Shown: positions 1-7,888, counted from the first letter of the stretch. The stretch: 12,796 bases of DNA from DAOUFU01 sp034429275 (GCA_034429275.1 DAOUFU010000258.1:1-12796), one strand, 5' to 3'. The notes: generated from the sequence alone by a model not told the origin. Numbers and translations are program-made.

Positions 1-72
1 TCTCCGAAAATTTTCGGAGAGGGGGCAACCGACAACGCGCCCGCAGGGCGCGGCGAAGGTGGGGGTGAGGCC
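1..72 (+). repeat. Family B hairpin element, right half (cut by window start)
   Basis: This is the right part of the element seen complete at 8030-8141. It begins inside the central palindrome (1-20 read the same on both strands). A second hairpin follows, with stem CGCGCCC (36-42) and GGGCGCG (46-52) and a 3-base loop. It ends with the terminal inverted repeat GGGGGTGAGGCC at 61-72. The complete copy has the same order of parts, but its second hairpin has a different stem sequence. No coding potential is evident. Confidence 0.8.
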
Positions 73-119
73 GGACTCGCGCGGGTCACATATTTTGATG
101 CAATCCCCCTGCCCCCGCG

Positions 120-148
120 CTGGCACATTCACCACATCGCCGTACAAT
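120..148 (+). promoter_or_regulatory. Candidate sigma-70-type promoter for the HerA-like ATPase gene
   Basis: A CTGGCA box (120-125) and a TACAAT box (143-148) are separated by 17 bases. This would place the transcript start near 155, giving a leader of about 30 bases before the ATG at 184. A strong purine-rich ribosome binding site, GGGAGGGAG, occupies 171-179. The -35 box is a partial match, so the call rests on the -10 box and the spacing. Confidence 0.5.
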
Positions 149-183
149 TAGGTCAAGGTGATTTCTTTACGGGAGGGAGACTC

Positions 184-2718
184 ATGACTGGTTTTATTGA
201 CGCGCCGGGCAGCTTTTTCATCGGTCGCGGCTACGATCCCGCCACCGACACCGTGGTGGAAGATGACTTCATCTACTATGACTCGCGCGACCTGACGACG
301 CACGGGCTGGTCCTGGGTATGACCGGCAGCGGCAAGACGGGCCTGTGTGTGGACCTGCTGGAAGAAGCGATCCTCGATGGCGTCCCCGCCATTGTCGTTG
401 ATCCTAAAGGCGATATCGGCAACATCCTGCTGACCTTCCCGGACCTCCAACCGGCAGATTTTGAACCCTGGGTCGATCGCGGCGATGCCGAACGCAAACA
501 GATGGACCTGCCCACCTATGCCGCCAGCGTTGCGGCGAATTGGGCCAAAGGGCTGGCCGACTGGGGCATCACCCGCGAGCGCATGGAAAAGCTGCGCACC
601 TGCGCCGACTACACCATCTACACGCCCGGCTCCGAGTCCGGCGTCCCGATCAGCATCCTGGCCTCACTGCGCGCGCCCAAAGTCTACGACGAAGAAGCCA
701 CCCGCGACCAGATTAACGGCACGGTGACGGCCATCCTCTCGCTGGCGGGCATCAGCACCCAGTCCGTCACCGGCGTCGAGCATGTCTTTGTCAGCAACAT
801 CGTCGAAACCAACTGGCGCGCCGGCAAAGACCTGACCCTCGAAGACCTGATCCTCCAGGTGCAGGAACCGCCCTTCGAAAAGCTCGGTGTGCTGCCGGTG
901 GAGCAGTATTACCCTGCAGCCAGGCGGATGGAGCTGGTGATGGCCCTGAACAACGTCATCGCCGCCCCGTCGTTCAAGGCGTGGCTGCGCGGTGTGCCGA
1001 TGGACATTCAGAGCATGTTGTACACCCCGGAAGGCAAGCCGCGCGTCGCCGTGCTCTATATCGCCCACCTGAACGACACCGAGCGCATGTTCATCATGAC
1101 CCTGGTGCTGGAGTCGCTCGTCGCGTGGATGCGCAACCAGGGCGGCACCACCAGCCTTCGCGCCCTGCTGTACATCGACGAGATTTTTGGCTTCTTCCCG
1201 CCCATCCAAAACCCGCCCAGCAAAGAGCCGCTGATGCGCCTGCTCAAACAGGCGCGCGCCTTTGGGCTGGGCGTGCTGGTCGCCACTCAAAACCCGGTGG
1301 ACCTCGATTATAAGGGCCTGTCCAATATCGGCACCTGGTTCATCGGGCGCTTGCAGTCCGAAGGCGATCGCGACCGCATCATCTCCGGTCTGAAGGAAGC
1401 CGCCGCCAGCGGCGACATGGACCTGGCCGAAGTCAAGCAGTTGGTCGCCCAGATCAAGTCGCGCGTGTTCCTGATGCGCAACGTGCACCAGAAGGGTAAG
1501 ACCACCCTGTTCACCACGCGCTGGGCGATGAGCTACCTGGCCGGGCCGATGACCCGCCAGCAGATCGAGGTGTTGATGGCCGAGAAACGCGCCGCGCTGC
1601 CCAAACCCGCGCCCGCCGCAGCCCCTGCGCCGAGCGCGGCCCCGGTCACTGCCGCGCCCACCACCCTGCCGGAGACGCCCGCCGCAGGCCCCACCTATCC
1701 GCAGGGCTACAGCGCCACCAAGCCCGCCGCCAGCGCGGAAGAGTTCTTCCTGCCAGTAGCTCAGAGCGCCCGCGATGCTATCCGCGCCTGGGAGACGCGC
1801 ACCGGGCGGCGCGTTGAAAACCCCGACGCCGCGCAGTTGACCTATGACGCCGTGCTGCTGGCCCAGGTCAGCGTGCGCTTCGATGACCGCGCCTCCGGCG
1901 TGCGCACCGATCACCTGCTGGCCTATCATGTGCCCACGCCGCCCACGTCGGGCTTCATCGCCTGGGACGACTTTGCCGCGCCCCCGGTCGAACCCCGTCA
2001 TCTGGAGACCACCACCCGTCACACGGCGGGCTTTGGCGAAGTGCCCGTCGCCATCGCCGACGCGCGGCGGATGAAGGACCTACGCGATGACCTGGTGGAG
2101 TACCTGTTCAAGCATCACACCCTCAAGGTGAAGTATCACCCGACCCTGAATATCTACGGCGGGCCGGACGACGATCCCAGCCGCTTCGAGGCCGCGCTGC
2201 GACAGGCTGCCCGCGAGCACCGCGATAAAGAAGTCGATCAGGTGACGGCAGCCTTCGAGAAGCGGATGGACCGGCTCGAAGAGACGCTGGAAAAGAAAGA
2301 GGCCGAACTGAAAAAGGACAAGGCCAAAGCATCCGGCGGCAGCCAGGATTTGCTGGCGACGGGCGTCCAGGGCGCGCTCTCGCTGCTCCAGGGCCGCAAG
2401 CCCACCAGCCTGATCTCGCGCGTCACGCGGCAGGTCGGCAGGCGCGGTGAGCTAAAAGCCGAAGTCGAGGAAACCGAGGAAGAGATCAAAGCGATCCAGC
2501 AGGAAATCCAGGCGCTGGCCGCCGAGTTCGAGCAGGCAGTCCAGGCTGTGCAGGCAAAATGGGATGCGGAGATCGAAAACATCACCGAGAAGGAAATCAC
2601 GCCGCTCAAAAAGAACATCCAGGTCGATGTGTTTGGCCTCGGCTGGGTGCCCTATTACGCCTTCCAGGCCGAGGGGCGCATCGAGTTCGAACCGGCCTTC
2701 GAGCAGGCCGGTACCTGA
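184..2718 (+). CDS. HerA/VirD4-like P-loop ATPase with coiled-coil C-terminus
   Basis: An 844-residue protein of the FtsK/HerA/VirD4 class of hexameric ATPases, which typically move or process DNA or protein substrates. Walker A is GMTGSGKT at residues 45-52. VVDPKGD at 71-77 is typical of VirD4/HerA-like proteins. Walker B is LLYIDE with acidic residues D332 and E333, followed by a TQNP motif at 368-371 and an arginine-rich GRLQSEGDRDRI segment. A Pro/Ala-rich linker (about 471-517) joins the ATPase to a second domain. Two heptad-like charged segments follow (about 677-719 and 753-811), probably coiled coil. The ATG has an excellent ribosome binding site at 171-179. No NurA nuclease or other usual HerA partner is adjacent, so the substrate is unknown. 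No membrane segment is seen, so it is probably cytosolic. The 3' end is duplicated just after the stop codon. The ATPase class is secure; the cellular role is not. Confidence 0.88.
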   Translation: MTGFIDAPGSFFIGRGYDPATDTVVEDDFIYYDSRDLTTHGLVLGMTGSGKTGLCVDLLEEAILDGVPAIVVDPKGDIGNILLTFPDLQPADFEPWVDRGDAERKQMDLPTYAASVAANWAKGLADWGITRERMEKLRTCADYTIYTPGSESGVPISILASLRAPKVYDEEATRDQINGTVTAILSLAGISTQSVTGVEHVFVSNIVETNWRAGKDLTLEDLILQVQEPPFEKLGVLPVEQYYPAARRMELVMALNNVIAAPSFKAWLRGVPMDIQSMLYTPEGKPRVAVLYIAHLNDTERMFIMTLVLESLVAWMRNQGGTTSLRALLYIDEIFGFFPPIQNPPSKEPLMRLLKQARAFGLGVLVATQNPVDLDYKGLSNIGTWFIGRLQSEGDRDRIISGLKEAAASGDMDLAEVKQLVAQIKSRVFLMRNVHQKGKTTLFTTRWAMSYLAGPMTRQQIEVLMAEKRAALPKPAPAAAPAPSAAPVTAAPTTLPETPAAGPTYPQGYSATKPAASAEEFFLPVAQSARDAIRAWETRTGRRVENPDAAQLTYDAVLLAQVSVRFDDRASGVRTDHLLAYHVPTPPTSGFIAWDDFAAPPVEPRHLETTTRHTAGFGEVPVAIADARRMKDLRDDLVEYLFKHHTLKVKYHPTLNIYGGPDDDPSRFEAALRQAAREHRDKEVDQVTAAFEKRMDRLEETLEKKEAELKKDKAKASGGSQDLLATGVQGALSLLQGRKPTSLISRVTRQVGRRGELKAEVEETEEEIKAIQQEIQALAAEFEQAVQAVQAKWDAEIENITEKEITPLKKNIQVDVFGLGWVPYYAFQAEGRIEFEPAFEQAGT

Positions 2719-2758
2719 TCGCTGAACCGGCCTTCGAGCAGGCCGGCACCTGATCACC
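2689..2758 (+). repeat. 35-bp tandem duplication across the ATPase stop codon
   Basis: Two 35-base units lie head to tail (2689-2723 and 2724-2758) with only a few differences. Unit 1 encodes the last residues of the ATPase (EPAFEQAGT and the TGA at 2716-2718). Unit 2 repeats the same codons and stop just beyond it. Unit 1 contains an 8-bp-stem hairpin, ACCGGCCT (2691-2698) with AGGCCGGT (2705-2712). Unit 2 keeps 7 of those pairs. This looks like a recent slippage or duplication. The second hairpin may add to transcript-end structure. Confidence 0.9.
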
Positions 2759-2790
2759 GATCCCGTCCGCTTGTGATCTCAGCCGCCATG

Positions 2791-2824
2791 ACACGAGAGC
2801 GCCCCTGTTTGAGCGCTCTCGTGT
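2791..2824 (+). terminator. Strong stem-loop after the ATPase gene, terminator-like
   Basis: ACACGAGAGCGC (2791-2802) pairs perfectly with GCGCTCTCGTGT (2813-2824) around a 10-base loop. It lies 73 bases beyond the stop codon of the ATPase gene and before the next promoter. No T-run follows, so it is not a textbook intrinsic terminator. It could terminate weakly, act with Rho, or protect the mRNA 3' end. Confidence 0.55.
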
Positions 2825-2851
2825 GCATCTGCCGGGCGGCAATTTCCATGG

Positions 2852-2980
2852 GGGTGTATCCCATTTTCGGGGCATGAGGTTGCGGGGATTGCCCGGCCTC
2901 ACCCCCTCTCCGCTCACCTTATCAAAATGCACGACGGGGGCGAAGTCCTCGCAATTTCGCCCCCAATCTGGAATGCACCC
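2852..2980 (+). mobile_element. Family A miniature inverted-repeat element, short copy
   Basis: A 129-bp non-coding element. Its ends are imperfect inverted repeats: GGGTGTATCCCA (2852-2863) and TGGAATGCACCC (2969-2980), matching at 10 of 12 positions when one is reverse-complemented. A 9-bp-stem hairpin lies near the right end (GGGGGCGAA 2936-2944, TTCGCCCCC 2956-2964). The same sequence, in the same orientation and with an extra internal block of about 117 bp, occurs at 7987-8232. Flanks here (TTTCCATGG and TCCTCATGG) are only loosely alike, consistent with a decayed target duplication. No transposase is encoded, so mobility would need an enzyme supplied elsewhere. Confidence 0.7.
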
Positions 2981-2987
2981 ATCCTCA

Positions 2988-3016
2988 TGGGCACTGTGTG
3001 CGCTTCCGGTTACAAT
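2988..3016 (+). promoter_or_regulatory. Candidate promoter for the GH57 gene
   Basis: TGGGCA (2988-2993) and TACAAT (3011-3016) are 17 bases apart. The -35 box begins 8 bases past the end of the family A element. Further -10-like strings TATAGA (3021) and TATAGT (3041) lie downstream, so the exact start site is uncertain. The leader would be about 60 bases. Confidence 0.45.
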
Positions 3017-3085
3017 GAGGTATAGAACTGTGAGCTGCCCTATAGTGTTTACTGCTGACCCATGTTTCAGGAGGCAACCCCCCGC

Positions 3086-4933
3086 ATGAGTGCTCTTGGC
3101 GCGTTCACCTTTGTGCTGCACAGCCACCTACCCTATGCGCGGCTGGCCGGGCGCTGGCCGCATGGCGAAGAGTGGATTCACGAAGCCGCCAGCGAAACCT
3201 ACATCCCCCTGCTCAACGCGCTGTATGACCTGCGCGACGAGGGCGTGAAATATAAGCTGACCATCGGCATCACGCCGGTACTGGCCGAGCAACTGGCCGA
3301 CCCAGACGTGCTCGATCACCTGGACGAATACCTGGCCGACAAGATCGCGCGCGCCCAACAGGATGTGCTGCGCTTCCGGGGCGAAGAGCCGCCGGTCGGT
3401 GTGCCGCGCGAAGACGCCGAAGAGGGCGATCTGCCGCCGGTGGATCGTGCAGCCGTCAGCGCGGCCAAAGCCGCCTCCGATGCCGCCGCACCCGCCGCGC
3501 CTCAGCCGCCCCAGGAAAAACCCTGGTGGTCCGGCCACAAGCACCTGGAATCGCTGGCGATCTTCTACCAGCAGTTTTACCAGACCGTGCGCGATACCTT
3601 ACATCACCGCTTCAACCGCGACCTGCTCGGCGCGTTCAAACGCCTGCAGGATGAGGGATACGTCGAGGTGACCACCAGCGCCGCCACGCACGGCTATCTG
3701 CCGCTGCTCGGCACCGATTCGGCCATCTCCGCCCAGATCAAGACGGGCATCAGCAGCTATCTCCGCTTTTTCAACCGCCACCCGCGCGGAATCTGGCTGC
3801 CCGAATGCGCCTATCGCCCCGCCTACTACGACAGCGATGGCAGCATCCGCCCCGGCATCGAACGTTTCCTGGCCGAACAGGGACTCAAGGTGTTCTTCAG
3901 CGAGACGCACCTGATCACCGGCGGCGCGCCGGTCGGCGTGGCGGCAGGCGAGGCGCTCGGCCCCTACGGCGACATCAAGCGCCGCTACCTGATCCCCATG
4001 TCCGATGCCCCCATGCCCGGCGAGCCGCTCTCCACCTTCCGCGCCTACTACGTGAGCGATACGACGGCGGGCGCCCATGCCGACGAGCATTCGGGCGTCG
4101 CCGTCATCGGGCGCAACAACGAAACCGGCCAGCGCGTCTGGTCGGCAGATTGGGGCTACCCCGGCGATTTCGACTACCGCGAGTTCCACCGCAAAGATGG
4201 CATCTCCGGCTTGCAATACTGGCGCGTCACCGGCGCGAAGGTCGATCTCGGCCACAAGGACCTCTATCACCCGGACTGGGCCGCTAACAAGGTGCGGATG
4301 CACGCCCAGGACTTTGTCGCGCTGGTCGAGCGCATCCTGCAAGCGCAGTGGGATCACGGCCTCGGCTACGGCCTGATCGCGAGTAACTACGACACCGAGC
4401 TGTTTGGTCACTGGTGGTTCGAGGGCGTGGACTGGCTCAAGGCCGTGCTGCGACTGCTGGCCGCCAGCGACATAGTGGACCTGACCACCGCCAGCGATTA
4501 CGTCGAGGCGCACCCGCCGGAGAAGGTCATTCACCTGCCGGAAGGCTCGTGGGGCGCGGGCGGCACGCACTTCACCTGGGATAACACCGAGACTCACTGG
4601 ATGTGGGCACCCATCCACGACGCCGAGCGCGCCATGCAGCGCGTCGCCGACCGCTACGCCGATCGCTGGGCGGACGAATCACTGCGCGGCGTGCTCAACC
4701 AGGCCGCCCGCGAACTGCTGCTGCTCGAAAGCTCGGATTGGCCCTTCCTGGTGACAACCGGCCAGGCGCGCCAGTACAGCATTCAGCGCTTCAGCCAGCA
4801 CGTCGAGCGCTTCAACAGCCTGATCGACAGCGTCGATCGCGGCGCGCCCGACTGGGCGCTGGCCGCCGACCTGTGGGAGAAAGATCGCCTCTTCCCGGAT
4901 ATCGACTATCGCTGGTGGTGCTCGCGGCGCTGA
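3086..4933 (+). CDS. GH57 family 1,4-alpha-glucan branching enzyme
   Basis: A 615-residue cytosolic enzyme that would cut alpha-1,4-glucan chains and rejoin them in alpha-1,6 linkage (EC 2.4.1.18 by family). The conserved GH57 regions are in order: HSHLPY near the N-terminus, THGYLPLLG, GIWLPECAY with the presumed nucleophile E240, YDTELFGHWWFEG with the presumed acid/base D436, and GSWGAGGTHFTWDN followed by a Trp-rich stretch. The last two are typical of branching enzymes rather than GH57 amylases. I chose the ATG at 3086 because AGGAGG lies at 3069-3074 and the GH57 fold begins immediately; an in-frame ATG at 3062 lies upstream of that site. An acidic then Pro/Ala-rich insertion (about residues 98-146) makes it longer than compact family members of roughly 520-550 residues. 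It shares a likely pathway with glgA at 8310. Transglycosylase versus hydrolase activity is inferred from motifs only. Confidence 0.9.
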   Translation: MSALGAFTFVLHSHLPYARLAGRWPHGEEWIHEAASETYIPLLNALYDLRDEGVKYKLTIGITPVLAEQLADPDVLDHLDEYLADKIARAQQDVLRFRGEEPPVGVPREDAEEGDLPPVDRAAVSAAKAASDAAAPAAPQPPQEKPWWSGHKHLESLAIFYQQFYQTVRDTLHHRFNRDLLGAFKRLQDEGYVEVTTSAATHGYLPLLGTDSAISAQIKTGISSYLRFFNRHPRGIWLPECAYRPAYYDSDGSIRPGIERFLAEQGLKVFFSETHLITGGAPVGVAAGEALGPYGDIKRRYLIPMSDAPMPGEPLSTFRAYYVSDTTAGAHADEHSGVAVIGRNNETGQRVWSADWGYPGDFDYREFHRKDGISGLQYWRVTGAKVDLGHKDLYHPDWAANKVRMHAQDFVALVERILQAQWDHGLGYGLIASNYDTELFGHWWFEGVDWLKAVLRLLAASDIVDLTTASDYVEAHPPEKVIHLPEGSWGAGGTHFTWDNTETHWMWAPIHDAERAMQRVADRYADRWADESLRGVLNQAARELLLLESSDWPFLVTTGQARQYSIQRFSQHVERFNSLIDSVDRGAPDWALAADLWEKDRLFPDIDYRWWCSRR

Positions 4934-4950
4934 GCCTCGTTGACCGATCC

Positions 4951-4993
4951 GGCCTCATCCCTGAACGGCACCTGGCCGCCTGGGGGTGAGGCC
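4951..4993. terminator. Stem-loop between convergent genes, resembling a minimal family B element
   Basis: GGCCTCATCCC (4951-4961) pairs with GGGTGAGGCC (4984-4993), with one U-G wobble and one extra C on the left arm. The right arm lies within GGGGGTGAGGCC (4982-4993), identical to the family B terminal repeat. The stem sits 17 bases after the GH57 stop and before the 3' end of the convergent MgtC gene. It could therefore serve as a shared transcript end on either strand. There is no T-run. It may be a family B relic that lost its core. Confidence 0.5.
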
Positions 4994-5036
4994 GGTTTTG
5001 CCTCGCACACTCACGGCCACCCCAGGCGTTGCCCCC

Positions 5037-5678
5037 CTACAGCCGGAATTCGAGCACGTCCTGGTGCGCCAGAAGCTGGTCGGGCAGCCGTTGGTGGCTC
5101 ACCATCGATCCATAGACCGACCATGTGCTGACCATGCCGGTTGTCGTCTTGGTACGTTTGGCGTGCACGACATACAGCCCACAGGCCGCAAACAGTTGGC
5201 GCAGTTCCTCAAAAATGCCGTCGTCGTTCTGCGTCACGATGTGATAGGTCTCGGCATGGCTGGCGCGGTCGATCAGGTGCTCCAGGTAGGGGAACACCCA
5301 CAGCACCACCAGGATGAACACGGTCGATACGATCGCCAGGCCGAAGTGCCCCGCCCCAGCCGCCATGCCCAACGCCGCCGTCAGCCAGATCGAGGCCGCC
5401 GTCGTCAGACCGACGATTCGCTCGTCCTGCCGCAGAATCGCCCCGCCACCCAGGAAGCCAACGCCCGTCACAATCTGCGCGGCGATGCGGGCCGGGTCGC
5501 CTGTGTCCGAGAGCTTGATCGACAGCATGGTGAACATCGCCGCCCCCACGCAGATAAAAATGATCGTGCGGAAACCCGCCGCCTTGTCCCGGTATTCCCG
5601 CTCCGCGCCGATCAGCCCGCCGATCACCAGCGCGACCAGCAGATTGATCACATAATCGTCCTTGAAGGCAATATCCAT
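5037..5678 (-). CDS. MgtC/SapB family inner-membrane protein
   Basis: A 213-residue protein. The N-terminal part (about 1-135) is hydrophobic with four to five likely membrane helices and carries family hallmarks: GGLIGAEREYRDKAAGFRT (20-38), GVGFLGGGAI (72-81) and GLTTAASIWLTAALGMAAG (90-108). The remainder is a soluble C-terminal domain with alternating strands and helices, like the ACT-like tail of MgtC. MgtC proteins are known for supporting growth in low magnesium and for modulating membrane ATP synthase in pathogens, but many environmental homologues have no known role. The ATG has GAGAGGAA 7 bases upstream (5685-5692). It faces the GH57 gene tail to tail and diverges from the AEC permease across a 76-bp gap, which suggests a shared regulatory region. 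No Mg-sensing leader is visible. Confidence 0.92.
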   Translation of the reverse strand: MDIAFKDDYVINLLVALVIGGLIGAEREYRDKAAGFRTIIFICVGAAMFTMLSIKLSDTGDPARIAAQIVTGVGFLGGGAILRQDERIVGLTTAASIWLTAALGMAAGAGHFGLAIVSTVFILVVLWVFPYLEHLIDRASHAETYHIVTQNDDGIFEELRQLFAACGLYVVHAKRTKTTTGMVSTWSVYGSMVSHQRLPDQLLAHQDVLEFRL

Positions 5679-5701
5679 AACCGGTTCCTCTCAACACGGG
5701 G

Positions 5702-5707
5702 TATAAT
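5702..5707 (+). promoter_or_regulatory. Perfect -10 box in the MgtC/AEC divergent gap
   Basis: TATAAT lies on the plus strand 47 bases upstream of the AEC ATG. No convincing -35 box sits 16-18 bases upstream, because that stretch overlaps the MgtC ribosome binding site. It may rely on an activator. A weak TATACC on the minus strand overlaps it and could serve the MgtC gene. Confidence 0.45.
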
Positions 5708-5754
5708 GAGCGGCGTTCTCCGCGCGCCATGCCTCATCACAGGTGATCGTTTCC

Positions 5755-6705
5755 ATGGATCATAGCACGCTCATCATCAATCGTGTTCTGCCCATCTTGT
5801 TCCTGATCGGGCTGGGCTGGTGGATCCGCCAGCGCCGCTTCCTGGCCGAGAGCACCATCGACGACCTGCGGAAGCTGGTGGTCAATGTGGCCCTGCCCTC
5901 GGTGCTGTTCATCTCGTTTCTGAACATCGACCTTCAACTGAACTACTTCGTGCTATTCGTCACGCTCTACGCGCTGTGCGTGGGCCTGTTCATCTTCGGA
6001 CGCTGGCTGGCCGGTCCGCTGGCCATCGATTATGAGTATTTCCCCTTCATCATGACCGGCTTTGAATATGGGATGCTCGGCGTCAGCCTGTTCGGCAGCG
6101 CCTACGGCCTGGATGCCATCGGCTACATCGCCGTGATCGATCTGGGCCACGAGGTGTTCATCTGGTCGTTTTTCCTGGCCCTGCTGCTGATGAAGCGCGA
6201 CGGGGTCCGCCAGCCCTCGCAGTTGATCCTGGCCGTCTTCCGCTCGCCGGTGATGGTGGCCATCATGGCGGGCATCCTGTTTAACCTGCTCGGCGCGCAG
6301 CAGACGCTCGAAGACACGATCATCACCGGCGCGGTGATGGCGACTCTGCGCTTCCTGGGCAACCTGACCATCCCGCTGATCCTGGTGATCGTGGGCTATG
6401 GCATCCGGCTGGAATGGGCCGCCGTGCAAGAGACTTTCCGCCCCATCACCATCCGGCTGGCGCTGCTGATCCCCCTGGCGCTGGTGCTCAACCGGGTGCT
6501 GCTGCGCGGCCTGCTCGATCTCGAACCGGCCTTCGAAGCCGCCCTGTTCACCCTGCTCATCCTGCCGCCGCCGTTCATCGTGCCGCTGTATATGCGCACC
6601 CGCCGCGCCGATGAGCGCCGCTATATCAACAACGTGCTGATGGTCTACACCGTCGTCACGCTGATCCTGTTCACCGTGTATTTTGTGCTGAACCCGGAGC
6701 TGTAG
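5755..6705 (+). CDS. AEC (auxin efflux carrier) family permease
   Basis: A 316-residue, strongly hydrophobic protein with about ten predicted membrane helices in two halves, the usual size and pattern for bacterial AEC (Mem_trans) permeases. The first helix is followed by TIDDLRKLVVNVALPSVLF, a typical family segment with a conserved Asn-Pro-containing helix, and later by FEYGMLGVSLFGSAYG. Bacterial members export or import small organic acids such as malate or malonate; the substrate here cannot be read from sequence. I prefer the ATG at 5755, with AGGTGA 8 bases upstream (5741-5746). An in-frame GTG at 5743 lies inside that site. It diverges from the MgtC gene. Its 3' end overlaps the convergent GT87 gene by 35 bp. 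There is no obvious tie to glycogen metabolism. Confidence 0.88.
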   Translation: MDHSTLIINRVLPILFLIGLGWWIRQRRFLAESTIDDLRKLVVNVALPSVLFISFLNIDLQLNYFVLFVTLYALCVGLFIFGRWLAGPLAIDYEYFPFIMTGFEYGMLGVSLFGSAYGLDAIGYIAVIDLGHEVFIWSFFLALLLMKRDGVRQPSQLILAVFRSPVMVAIMAGILFNLLGAQQTLEDTIITGAVMATLRFLGNLTIPLILVIVGYGIRLEWAAVQETFRPITIRLALLIPLALVLNRVLLRGLLDLEPAFEAALFTLLILPPPFIVPLYMRTRRADERRYINNVLMVYTVVTLILFTVYFVLNPEL

Positions 6706-7888
6706 CCGGGCGACTCAGCCATTGATAGGTCAGCAGGGCCAGCAGGCCGAGCGGAGTCACAAACTGCTCCAGGCGGCTGCCGTGACCAAAATCGGCCCTG
6801 GCCCCGGCATACAGCCAGGGTGAAATCAGGATCAGCACTACCAGCGGGAAGGTCCACCGCCGGTCGCGCCCGGCCCACAGGGCGAACCAGATCGGCAGCA
6901 GGGCATAGACCAGCGTGTAATCCTTCGACTGGCGCAGCAGCAGCAGTGATGCCAGGCACAGCACCGAGAGGCCCCAACCGATGCGCTGGCGGTCCGGCAG
7001 TGCGCGCACCTGCACGAGCAGCCAGCCGCACCACACCGCGATCGCCCCTGCCACCGCCCACATCACCGCCCCGCCGCCCAGGATCGACGCCGGCAGCGTG
7101 GTATCCTGCGTGCGCTGATACTCGCGGATGCCCGTCAGGAAGTCGGGGAACCAGAATCCGCTGGCGATCAGTGACAGCACGCCCGCCACGCCCATGAACA
7201 CACTCCACCACCCCAGCGCGCGCAGCCGCCGGGTCAGCAGCAGGGTCAGCAGGCACGCCGCCGTCAGCAGAATCCCCTCGCCGCGCAGGGTCGAGCCGGT
7301 CAGCGCCAGCGCGACCAGCCAGGGCCGGTCCGCCATCAGCGCCGCCCACGCCAGGATCAGGCATCCCAGCGTGAAGATCGTGAACTGGCCCAACAGGTAC
7401 GCATTGAACGAATGCCGCCATCCCATGATCGACAGCAGCACCACCAGCGCCAGCGGCAGGGGCCGGATTCGCCACTCCAGCAGCAGGAAGACCAGCATCG
7501 GCAGCACGAACAGCATTAGCAGTTGCAGCCCGCACCACACCACGATCGCCAGCTTGAAAGGCAGCACCCACAGCGGCAGCAGAATCCAGACAATCGTCGC
7601 CGGGTAAAAGAAGCGGTGCGCGTAGCCCTCTGCCTCGTCAATGGGGAAGCCCATCGCCAGCGTGATCCGGCGCGCCATGTCTTCGGTGTAGGGATTGTCG
7701 CCGTCCAGCAACACCGCCCGCGAGCCGTACCACGACGGGTACAGGTCGTAGCTGTTCGGCGGCGACTTCAGCGGGATCAGCCATGCCTGCGTCAGCAGCG
7801 ACAGCATCACCCAGAACACGAGCACAGCCCCGATCACGACGGCAGATCGGGGCACCGCACGGACGCGGCGATCAGCGTGTGAACCCAT
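6671..7888 (-). CDS. GT87 (DUF2029)-like multi-span membrane glycosyltransferase
   Basis: A 405-residue protein with a first membrane helix at about 16-38, then a long outer loop and about nine further helices. The loop carries the DUF2029/GT87 pattern YDLYPSWYGSRAVLLDGDNP (47-66), including D48, the probable catalytic acid position of GT-C enzymes. The helix after it (FYPATIVWILLPLWVLP) and the later NAYLLGQFTIFTLG also fit the family. GT87 enzymes use polyprenyl-phosphate sugars on the outer face of the membrane; PimE of mycobacteria is the best-known case. Donor and acceptor here are unknown. The start is supported by AGTAGAGAAG just upstream. The stop lies inside the convergent AEC gene. 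The last dozen residues (ATAPGSAQNTR) come from the overlap and lie beyond the last helix. Confidence 0.75.
   Translation of the reverse strand: MGSHADRRVRAVPRSAVVIGAVLVFWVMLSLLTQAWLIPLKSPPNSYDLYPSWYGSRAVLLDGDNPYTEDMARRITLAMGFPIDEAEGYAHRFFYPATIVWILLPLWVLPFKLAIVVWCGLQLLMLFVLPMLVFLLLEWRIRPLPLALVVLLSIMGWRHSFNAYLLGQFTIFTLGCLILAWAALMADRPWLVALALTGSTLRGEGILLTAACLLTLLLTRRLRALGWWSVFMGVAGVLSLIASGFWFPDFLTGIREYQRTQDTTLPASILGGGAVMWAVAGAIAVWCGWLLVQVRALPDRQRIGWGLSVLCLASLLLLRQSKDYTLVYALLPIWFALWAGRDRRWTFPLVVLILISPWLYAGARADFGHGSRLEQFVTPLGLLALLTYQWLSRPATAPGSAQNTR

Noticed and set aside
664..2022. A 452-codon open frame on the minus strand inside the ATPase gene
   Set aside because: It is antisense to a gene with clear Walker motifs, and its translation is rich in Gly, His, Gln and Arg with no recognisable domain, as expected of a shadow in GC-rich coding DNA.
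3062..3085. Upstream ATG for the GH57 gene
   Set aside because: The AGGAGG ribosome binding site lies after this ATG, and the extra eight residues precede the conserved family start.
5679..5754. Riboswitch or Mg-responsive leader for the MgtC gene
   Set aside because: The divergent gap is only 76 bp and is largely taken up by ribosome binding sites and a -10 box, too short for a known Mg sensor.
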